Of a DNA stretch of 21,235 nt, positions 15,295-21,235 are shown piece after piece (positions within the stretch are counted from its first letter, which is position 1; each line of letters begins with the position of its first letter). Location of the stretch: NCBI GenBank assembly GCA_022614705.1, contig JAKEIB010000161.1, positions 1 through 21,235 on the forward strand, given 5' to 3'. The notes under the pieces were generated by a model. It ran no database searches and was not told the DNA's origin. It was given only the letters and a program-made list of their open reading frames with translations. A program made the position numbers and the translations under genes. The DNA comes from Planctomycetota bacterium. Its GTDB lineage: Bacteria; Planctomycetota; Planctomycetia; Pirellulales; Lacipirellulaceae.

Positions 15295-16059
15295 ATGTGT
15301 GGACGATTTACATTGCGGACGCCGGGGACGGTGTTGATTGAGCACTTCGATCTGGACGTGCGCGCGGATCGACAGTTGGCGCTGTTCGAGCCGCGGTACA
15401 ATATCGCGCCAACCCAGGACGTCGTCGTCGTGCGCGCCGATCCCGAGAGCGGACGGCGAGCGGCCGCGACGCTATGCTGGGGATTGTTGCCGTCGTGGTC
15501 GAAGGGCGTGGCGTCTGGAGCGCCGATGATCAACGCACGCAGTGAAACGCTCTCCGAGAAGCCAGCGTTTCGCAACGCGTTTCGCAGGCGCCGCTGCCTG
15601 ATTCCTGCGGACGGTTTTTATGAATGGCAGCAATCGGTGGGCGACGCGAAGGGGAGGAAGCAGCCGTTTTATATTCATCGGCCGGATGGAGGGCCGTTCG
15701 CGTTTGCCGGGTTGTGGGAGACGTGGCGCGGCGAACCGTCGCGCGGGGAACCCTCCCCTGGCCCCTCCCTACAAGGGAGGGGGAATTCGAACGCCGAGCT
15801 CGCGATCGAGAGCTGCACGATCGTGACGACCGCGGCCAATGCGGCGTTGCGCGAGCTGCACGACCGCATGCCGGTGATTCTGGCGCCGGGCGACTACGGG
15901 CTGTGGCTCGATCCGACGGTTGAGGATCCGGCCGAGCTTCAGCATTTGCTGGCACCGAGCGGCGATGACGAGCTGCTGGCGGAGCCGGTGAGCACGCATG
16001 TCAATCGAGTCGTGAACGACGATCCGCGGTGTATTGCAGTGGAGCGAACGCTGTTTTGA
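15295..16059 (+). CDS. yedK: SRAP/YedK-family abasic-site DNA-protein crosslinking protein
   Basis: Members of this family (YedK in bacteria, HMCES in eukaryotes) use the N-terminal Cys2 to form a stable covalent link to abasic sites in single-stranded DNA, shielding them from cleavage. Seen here are MCGRF with Cys2, NIAPTQ (36-41), Asn80 in NARSET, Glu110 in ADGFYEW, and His189 in ELHDRMPVIL. These correspond to the E. coli residues Cys2, Asn75, Glu105 and His160. The protein is 254 residues, about 25 to 30 longer than typical. Most of the excess is an insert at about residues 148-167, between Glu110 and His189, read from a palindromic tract (15762-15782). The active-site set is complete, so it is expected to function unless the loop interferes. 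Confidence 0.93.
   Translation: MCGRFTLRTPGTVLIEHFDLDVRADRQLALFEPRYNIAPTQDVVVVRADPESGRRAAATLCWGLLPSWSKGVASGAPMINARSETLSEKPAFRNAFRRRRCLIPADGFYEWQQSVGDAKGRKQPFYIHRPDGGPFAFAGLWETWRGEPSRGEPSPGPSLQGRGNSNAELAIESCTIVTTAANAALRELHDRMPVILAPGDYGLWLDPTVEDPAELQHLLAPSGDDELLAEPVSTHVNRVVNDDPRCIAVERTLF
15751..15785. repeat. Hairpin repeat inside the SRAP gene
   Basis: A perfect 9-bp stem (cccctccct 15762-15770 / agggagggg 15774-15782) with an aca loop is preceded by ccctcccctgg. It is translated as residues about 153-164 of the SRAP protein (including PGPSLQGRG). The C-rich/G-rich bias differs from the surrounding codons. Confidence 0.8.
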
Positions 16060-16081
16060 CGCCAGCAATGCTTGCGGCGTC
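16058..16081. terminator. Hairpin overlapping the SRAP stop codon
   Basis: A stem of gacgcc / ggcgtc plus gcaa / ttgc with one bulged base and a tgc loop overlaps the SRAP stop codon. No T tract follows. It could mark the end of the cutA-SRAP transcript. The remaining 16082-16216 shows no recognisable signal. Confidence 0.35.
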
Positions 16082-16216
16082 AACGGCCTGCTGTCAACGG
16101 CGACCTTCGCATTCGTATAGCCTGAATTGGGGGGCTCGCGTAATGTAGCGTCCTCTGTCCTACGCCATCGCGGCGATACCGGCCGGAGCTCCTTTCTACG
16201 CGTCTCATCGAATCTC

Positions 16217-17836
16217 ATGCGCCCGTCCGCATCCAAGCTGAACTTGCGCGCAATCCGCCGATCGCTCACGGGGCGATTTTGGTGCGACGACCAATTGTCG
16301 GCCGACTTGGTGGATGCAATATGGCGCGGTGATTTGGAGCGACTGCTCTATGCGTCGACGCCGCTGCAAGAGAAGGACCGGTGCATCGTGGTGCGCTACG
16401 ATCACCCGGCCGGTCCGCTATTGATCAAGCGGCACGTGTGGGGCGGCGCAGGTCGAACGTTCCGCTCTGTGGGCCGCGAGTCGTCGGCACGTCGGTGCGG
16501 GCGGCTCGGACTGGAATTGCACCGTGCGGGAATTCCCACGCCGTTGCCGCGGGCATGTCTCGAACACCGGCTTGGTCCTTGGGGAACACGATCGTACCTC
16601 GTGACGGACTATGTCGAAGGGCCGTCGCTTTACCGCTATATCCGATTCGGGTCTCAGTCGGCGAGCGAGCTGCGACACGTGGCCCAGCAGGTAGCCCACA
16701 TCTGGCAGCGGCTCGTCGAGGCCGGCATCAGTCACAACGACATGAAGCCGGAGAATTTTATCGTGGATGAGCGGCTCGACGTGTGGCTGCTCGATCTGGA
16801 GAAAGTGCGACTCCACGAGAAGCCGTCGCGGCAGCGGAAGCGCTGTACGTTTGACGTGAAGAACTTTTTGCACGTCCGCGGTTGGCATCGCCGCGCTGAG
16901 GCGCGGGAAATTTTCTATCGCGAGTTCTTGAATACACCGTACGGTTCGTGGCTCGACGGGGTGCTTGTGCCAGAAGAGCCGGATCCGGAGCTTTCGGTGC
17001 TCGTTCTTACCGATCGGCACCCCAATGTCGCTTCCATTCGGCGGGCAATTGATTCCGTGCGGGACATCGCGGACGAGGTGGTGCCAATTGCCGCGGCGGG
17101 TGACGGCGGGGTCGACGTGCTCGACCGCGTTGTGCTCAGCGGGGACGACGCGGGCGAGCGCGCCGCGACGGCGCCCCTGCAAAGGGTGGCCCGCTACCCG
17201 TGGGTGTTGGTGCTTCGGCAAAATGAAATCGTGACGCCGTTTTTGGCGAAGCAGTTGCAACAGCAGATCGCCGACGCGAACGCGCAGAATGCGATTCGGA
17301 TCCCGATCGTACCGCAGTTTTTTGGGCGAAGCATTTTGCCGACCACGGGCGACAATGGCCGGCCGATTCGTTTGTTTCGTCAGGAGCACTGCTTGTTTTC
17401 GTGGAATGGCGGAGACTTCGCCATTGCGGCCGTACCCGAACAGATGGGCCGGTTGACTGGAACCATTCAGCGGTGCGTTTGCGAGTCGGTGGCCGAGTTC
17501 GTCGAGCGTCTCAACGAGCAATCGACCCGCGCGGCACACCAGCGATGGCAAGCGGGTGAGCGACCCGCGATGCTTCGCGCTCTGGTCCGGGCAATTGCCC
17601 GCGGATTGAAGTTGGCGGCCGGGCGCGGCGGCATCGGCAGCGGCTGGACCGGCCTGCAAATCGCGTTTCTGGAAGGCGCGTTCTCGTGGGTCGAAGAGGC
17701 CAAGCTGCGGCAAATGACGCATGAATTCTTTGTCGAAGCGACGTCCGACGCTGCGCCCAGCGAAAGCGGTGCGGACTGCAACGTACTGCTGTCGTCGCCG
17801 TCTTGGGACGAGGCCGCGCTTAGAAAAGCAGCGTAG
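16217..17836 (+). CDS. WaaP/InaA-like kinase fused to a degenerate family-2 glycosyltransferase-like domain
   Basis: A 539-residue protein. The N-terminal domain (about 30-250) has the fold signature of bacterial lipopolysaccharide/Kdo kinases: Lys71 in GPLLIKRHVW for ATP, catalytic loop HNDMKPENF at 173-181 (Asp175, Asn180), and Asp193 in LLDLEK at the metal position. The C-terminal half (about 275-520) aligns by eye with WaaE/KdtX-type family-2 glycosyltransferases: SVLVLTDRHPNVASIRRAIDSV, then WVLVLRQNEIVTPFLAKQL, then RLFRQE, and an FLEGAFSWVEEAKLRQ end. The expected aspartates are missing: the usual LDADE is LRQNE (334-337), so catalysis looks lost. It may modify cell-envelope glycolipid with the second domain as a binding module. 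An open frame to TTG 16127 exists, but ATG 16217 is preferred. The kinase call is confident and the second half moderate. Confidence 0.8.
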   Translation: MRPSASKLNLRAIRRSLTGRFWCDDQLSADLVDAIWRGDLERLLYASTPLQEKDRCIVVRYDHPAGPLLIKRHVWGGAGRTFRSVGRESSARRCGRLGLELHRAGIPTPLPRACLEHRLGPWGTRSYLVTDYVEGPSLYRYIRFGSQSASELRHVAQQVAHIWQRLVEAGISHNDMKPENFIVDERLDVWLLDLEKVRLHEKPSRQRKRCTFDVKNFLHVRGWHRRAEAREIFYREFLNTPYGSWLDGVLVPEEPDPELSVLVLTDRHPNVASIRRAIDSVRDIADEVVPIAAAGDGGVDVLDRVVLSGDDAGERAATAPLQRVARYPWVLVLRQNEIVTPFLAKQLQQQIADANAQNAIRIPIVPQFFGRSILPTTGDNGRPIRLFRQEHCLFSWNGGDFAIAAVPEQMGRLTGTIQRCVCESVAEFVERLNEQSTRAAHQRWQAGERPAMLRALVRAIARGLKLAAGRGGIGSGWTGLQIAFLEGAFSWVEEAKLRQMTHEFFVEATSDAAPSESGADCNVLLSSPSWDEAALRKAA

Positions 17837-17868
17837 CGCCTTGTGCCGCCACTTGTGAGTGGTGAACC

Positions 17869-17955
17869 AGCCGCGATCCCAACGGGGCGCCGGCGATTTG
17901 CTGGTGCTTCGCCAGCGACCCGACCACCTTACGGGCGGTGCCCGGGTCGCGGCTA
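17869..17955 (+). repeat. REP-like element, family GACC-ACC...GGTGCCCGGTCGCGGCTA, copy 3
   Basis: The ends agccgcgatccc and gggtcgcggct are inverted repeats with one mismatch. The interior gcgacccgaccacc (17915-17928) is identical to copy 2. Compared with copy 2, the left half is about 20 bases longer and carries an extra ctggtgcttcgccag hairpin. It follows the kinase gene stop by 32 bases. Confidence 0.8.
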
Positions 17956-17962
17956 GTTTCTG

Positions 17963-18018
17963 CGACGTTGCAGCTCTGCAGAACGCAGCCATTCTGGTGT
18001 GGTTTTTTTGCAACGTCG
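17963..18018. repeat. Perfect 10-bp inverted repeat, 56-bp span
   Basis: cgacgttgca (17963-17972) and tgcaacgtcg (18009-18018) are exact reverse complements separated by 36 bases that include a run of seven T. It begins 7 bases after REP-like copy 3. It could be a small miniature element or a structured 5' leader; nothing decides between them. Confidence 0.5.
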
Positions 18019-18261
18019 TTTTAGGCGCGGATCTGCGTCTGGTGACGTTTCTACGACCGTTCTGAGTCGGATCGAGACGGAAATGCGTCTCGCGCGTGGC
18101 GAGTTCGCAGCGCGTTGCGCCAGTTTCTTGACACCCCGAACGGGTAATTAGCATGAAAGGCGTACCTATCTCATCCTCGTTTCGCGCCCTCGCCTCCTCT
18201 TTCGAGCCGCGCCCGTTCTGGCTGAGCTGGCGGCCCATTGGCTCCCACGTCCGAGGCAACC

Positions 18262-21189
18262 ATGACGAAGCATTTCTTGCAAAGCCTCCACCAGTCGCTA
18301 TTTCCCAACGCGGGGAAAGCAAGGAAACCTCGACGGCGGCGCGTTTACCGGCGCTCGTTGGCGATGGAGTCGCTCGAGTCGCGGCAGATGTTGTCGGCCA
18401 CGCCGCTCGCGAATCTTTCCGTTTCGCAGAACACGGGCGAGAAGCCGCAGTCAAAGGTGTTTGAGTACGCCGGGCAGTGGTGGACGGTGATGCCCAACTC
18501 GACGGGCACGTGGGTCTTTCGCCTCGACGGCACGAACTGGACGCCGACGCAACAGATCACGACCAACAAGAGCGTGCATGCCGACGTGAAGCTGGTTGAC
18601 GACGTGGCACACGTGCTGTTGTACAACGGCGCGAACTCACAGCTCGCATCGCTGCAATACGATGCCGGGCCCGACAATCGGTTCGAGCCGTGGTCGCTGC
18701 GGCCGCAACTGGTGAACGTGGGTCTTTCCAGCGGCTCGGAAACGGCGACGCTCGACATCGATTCGACGGGCCGAATGTGGATCGCGTACGACCCGGGCAA
18801 CAGGGTCGAAGTTCGCTACAGCGACGGGTTGTACACAAGTTGGAGCGCTCCGATCACGGTCGAGTCGGGCATCAGCTCGGACGACATTTCGGCGATCATC
18901 GCCATGCCGAACAACACGATCGGCGTGATGTGGTCGAACCAGAACACGAAGAAGTTCGGCTTCAAGACGCATCAGGACGGTGCCGAGGCGAACGCCTGGT
19001 CGGCGCTCGAGATCCCCGCCATGCAGTGGGTGACGAGCGTCGGCGGCAGCTTTGCCGACGATCACATTCACCTAGCCGCCACTTCCGACGGCACGCTGTA
19101 CGCCGCGGTGAAGACCAGCTACGACAGCTCGGGTAAGCCGGAGATTATGCTGCTGGTCCGTCGGCCGAACGGAACGTGGGACAATGCATACACGGTCGAC
19201 GGCAAGGGCACGCGGCCGATCGTGGTAGTGAACGAGGCGGCTGGAAAGCTGATCGTCGCTTATTCGCCGAGCGACAGCGGCGGCAGCACGGTTTATCGCG
19301 AGTCGCCGCTGGGCAACATTTCCTTCGGCGCGAAACAGGTTCTTATTCAGGGTAGCAACAACAACGTCACGAGTACGAAATACACCTCGTCGAACGAGAT
19401 CGTGTTCCTGGCCGGCAGCAGCAGCACGGCGCGGGGCGTTCGCTTCAGCTTCGACACGGGCGCGCCGCCGGTCGTCAATTTGCCGCCCGTGGTGAACGCG
19501 GGCAGCGATCGATCGACCGAGCTGGGCACTCCGGTGGCAATCGACGGCACGGTATCAGACGACGGACAGCCCGCACCGGCGTCGCTAACCACGCTGTGGA
19601 CTAAATTATCCGGCCCAGGCACGGTTACCTTTGGAAACGCCAATGCCGTGGACACGACGGCGATTTTTGACGCCGTGGGAACGTACGTACTACGGCTGAC
19701 CGCGAGCGACGGTCTCCGGTCAACCGTGGACGACGTCACGATTACAGTCGCGGCGCCGCCGCCACAGCCAGGTACCGATCCGCCGCCGTCCGGCACGCCG
19801 ACGCAGATCGCCTTCCAGGACGGATTGTTCCCGTATGTTTCGTACGCGGGCACGAGCGACACGAAGATCGCGGGCGGCAACGCGACGACGAATTACGGAA
19901 CCGCCACTACGTTCGATGTCGATGGCGATCCGGACATTGCCGCCCTGCTTAAGTGGGACGTCTCGGCGATCCCGGCCGGCAGCATCGTCGTGTCGGCCGC
20001 AATCGAGTTGTACGTCACCAATTCGACCAAGCAGAACTTTGAAGTGTATGCCTTACAGAAGGCGTGGGATGAGCTTTCCGCGACGTGGCAGCGACTCGCG
20101 ACAGGTAACAATTGGTCGGGCGCCGGAGCGACCGGTGGCAGCGACCACGATTCGACGGCGCTCGGCCAGCTTGGTCCGGGCGGTACGGGCATCCAACGCA
20201 TCGAATTGAACGCAGCCGGTTTGGCCGCGGTGCAGTCTTGGATCGACGACTCGCAGTCGAACTTCGGCATCATTCTGCAGGATTACAGCGCGTCGGACGG
20301 CGTGGATTTCTACAGCAGTGAGTACGCGACCGTCGCGCGGCGGCCGAAGCTGGTGGTGAACTATGAAACGCCGCCGCTGGTCGTCGCCCATGGTGCGGGT
20401 GGTTCGCAGCAATCGGGCACGTCGAGCAACTTGCCGAACACGCCGGGCATCCAATGGGAACTGATGAAAGAGTTCTCCGATGAGTTCAATGGCACGACGC
20501 TCGACGAAGCTAAATGGGACACGGTCTACAAGAACTGGACCGGCCAGGATCCTGGCATGTTTGATTCGTCGAGCGTGAGCGTGGCCGACGGATACCTGCA
20601 GCTGGACGTGAATCTGCCGCCCGCCGGCACGTTGCCGCCCAATAAGCAGTACACGACGGCAAGCGTGAACACCACGGGCGGCGACCTCGGCAGCCTGCCG
20701 CGGGAAGTGCTCTACGGCTATTTCGAGCTCCGCGCCAAGAGCATGAACGCCAAGACCACCAGCGCGTTCTGGCTGTTCAACAATACGCCCGAGAATTGGA
20801 CGGAAATCGACGCCATGGAGCTGGTCTACAGCATGGAGCGGTCGGTGCCGACGAACCTGCACGTGATTCGTGAGAACGGCGTCACCGTTTCGGAGCAGTT
20901 CCCCGCGATTCTGACGTTCGACGATGCAAACGTCCCGAGCGGGGAAACGCACTTCAATTCGTTCCACACCTACGGGCTGGATTGGAACGTGAACACGATT
21001 GATTGGTACATCGACGGCGCGTTGGTGCGATCGGTGCCGAACGATCGTTGGCATCAGCCGTTGTATTTGAACATCACCAACTCGATCCAGGACTTTAACG
21101 GTCTGCCGACGGGTAATGAGCTGTCGGCCGCCGCGCCGTTCCTTGTGGATTACGTTCGCGTGTACAAGGCGGTGCCGGAGAGCGTTTGA
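18262..21189 (+). CDS. Large secreted multidomain protein with C-terminal GH16 glycoside hydrolase domain
   Basis: A 975-residue protein. The N-terminus is strongly basic (KPRRRRVYRR at 22-31), followed by MESLESRQMLSA (35-46), the LESRxML-type signature of planctomycete surface proteins. Residues about 50-400 look like a beta-propeller (repeated W-S-x-P and T-W phrases). A PKD-like Ig domain follows (about 405-497), then a DNRLRE/CBM96-like domain (about 515-700; ALLKWDVSAIPAGS, LVVNYE). The C-terminus is GH16 (about 731-971), with nucleophile Glu848, Asp850 and acid/base Glu853 in EIDAME. The E-x-D-x-x-E spacing is the beta-bulge form seen in agarases, carrageenases, porphyranases and related enzymes. 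It probably hydrolyses a beta-linked, perhaps sulfated, galactan outside the cell. ATG 18262 follows a weak cgagg site; TTG 18238 is possible but less likely. Confidence 0.88.
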   Translation: MTKHFLQSLHQSLFPNAGKARKPRRRRVYRRSLAMESLESRQMLSATPLANLSVSQNTGEKPQSKVFEYAGQWWTVMPNSTGTWVFRLDGTNWTPTQQITTNKSVHADVKLVDDVAHVLLYNGANSQLASLQYDAGPDNRFEPWSLRPQLVNVGLSSGSETATLDIDSTGRMWIAYDPGNRVEVRYSDGLYTSWSAPITVESGISSDDISAIIAMPNNTIGVMWSNQNTKKFGFKTHQDGAEANAWSALEIPAMQWVTSVGGSFADDHIHLAATSDGTLYAAVKTSYDSSGKPEIMLLVRRPNGTWDNAYTVDGKGTRPIVVVNEAAGKLIVAYSPSDSGGSTVYRESPLGNISFGAKQVLIQGSNNNVTSTKYTSSNEIVFLAGSSSTARGVRFSFDTGAPPVVNLPPVVNAGSDRSTELGTPVAIDGTVSDDGQPAPASLTTLWTKLSGPGTVTFGNANAVDTTAIFDAVGTYVLRLTASDGLRSTVDDVTITVAAPPPQPGTDPPPSGTPTQIAFQDGLFPYVSYAGTSDTKIAGGNATTNYGTATTFDVDGDPDIAALLKWDVSAIPAGSIVVSAAIELYVTNSTKQNFEVYALQKAWDELSATWQRLATGNNWSGAGATGGSDHDSTALGQLGPGGTGIQRIELNAAGLAAVQSWIDDSQSNFGIILQDYSASDGVDFYSSEYATVARRPKLVVNYETPPLVVAHGAGGSQQSGTSSNLPNTPGIQWELMKEFSDEFNGTTLDEAKWDTVYKNWTGQDPGMFDSSSVSVADGYLQLDVNLPPAGTLPPNKQYTTASVNTTGGDLGSLPREVLYGYFELRAKSMNAKTTSAFWLFNNTPENWTEIDAMELVYSMERSVPTNLHVIRENGVTVSEQFPAILTFDDANVPSGETHFNSFHTYGLDWNVNTIDWYIDGALVRSVPNDRWHQPLYLNITNSIQDFNGLPTGNELSAAAPFLVDYVRVYKAVPESV

Positions 21190-21211
21190 GTACGGCGCGG
21201 CGTCGTGGGTT

Positions 21212-21235
21212 AGCGAGCCGGGGCGTCCCCGCCCC
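21212..21235 (+). repeat. GAGCCGGGGCG repeat arm, cut by the window end
   Basis: The last 24 bases match the left arm of the putA palindrome (1646-1669) exactly. The second arm, if present, lies beyond the window. It begins 22 bases after the GH16 gene stop. Confidence 0.8.

Larger units (their letters stand above)
17837..18261. other. Intergenic region with repeats and hairpins
   Basis: This 425-bp gap before the GH16 gene contains a REP-like copy (17869-17955), a 10-bp inverted repeat spanning 17963-18018 and a 7-bp hairpin (18073-18092, cgagacg gaaatg cgtctcg). The promoter of the GH16 gene should be here. A ttgaca word at 18128-18133 has no good -10 partner. A short open frame starting at 18153 overlaps the GH16 gene in another frame and is considered a shadow. 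Confidence 0.55.

Noticed and set aside
18128..18150. Possible sigma70-type promoter (ttgaca) before the GH16 gene
   Set aside because: The -35 word is perfect, but no -10 hexamer occurs at 16-18 bases. The nearest (tagcat at 15 bases) is weak.
16418..18454. 678-codon open frame on the minus strand opposite the kinase gene
   Set aside because: It is Arg/His-rich without motifs and overlaps the kinase gene, a REP-like element and the GH16 gene start. The plus-strand kinase motifs are clear.
20053..21054. 333-codon open frame opposite the GH16 domain
   Set aside because: It is a high-GC shadow frame; the plus strand carries the GH16 active site.

Overview
The window looks like a chromosome segment from a planctomycete, probably a Pirellulales-type organism. 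The evidence is: GC-rich DNA; weak or absent Shine-Dalgarno sites; a large secreted protein with the LESRQML N-terminal signature common in planctomycete surface proteins; secreted TPR proteins; and many short palindromic repeats between genes and inside them. This taxonomic call is inference, because there is no rRNA in the window.

Layout. 132-3965 (+) is a bifunctional proline-catabolic enzyme, PutA. 4146-4913 (-) is a Sfp-type phosphopantetheinyl transferase, divergent from 5330-7678 (+), a fatty-acyl-AMP ligase fused to an acyl carrier protein. The transferase is the obvious candidate to prime that carrier domain. The spacer between them holds a 115-bp MITE-like element with terminal inverted repeats and a 6-bp target duplication. 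7781-8554 (-) is a FkbM-family methyltransferase. 8825-10372 and 10570-12300 (both -) are paralogous secreted TPR proteins. 12365-13780 (-) is class II fumarase, divergent from 14043-14825 (+) indole-3-glycerol-phosphate synthase (trpC). Then come cutA (14965-15282), a SRAP/YedK-type abasic-site-binding protein (15295-16059), and a WaaP/InaA-like kinase fused to a degenerate family-2 glycosyltransferase-like domain (16217-17836). Last is a 975-residue secreted protein (18262-21189) with a propeller-like region, a PKD-like domain, a DNRLRE-type domain and a C-terminal GH16 domain. No long multi-gene operon is evident; cutA and the SRAP gene (12 bp apart) are the most likely co-transcribed pair.

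The most striking signal is the repeats. Several palindromic or tandem repeat families lie between genes. At least five repeat-like tracts sit in frame inside genes: two in putA, one each in the acyl-AMP ligase, the FkbM methyltransferase and the SRAP gene. Each falls at a domain linker or surface-loop-like position, so the repeats are translated as extra peptide. This resembles the Rickettsia palindromic elements in principle, but it appears to involve several unrelated repeat families in one 21-kb stretch. Other points of note are the kinase/pseudo-glycosyltransferase fusion, an isolated intrinsic terminator in the trpC leader, and the candidate marine-polysaccharide GH16 enzyme.
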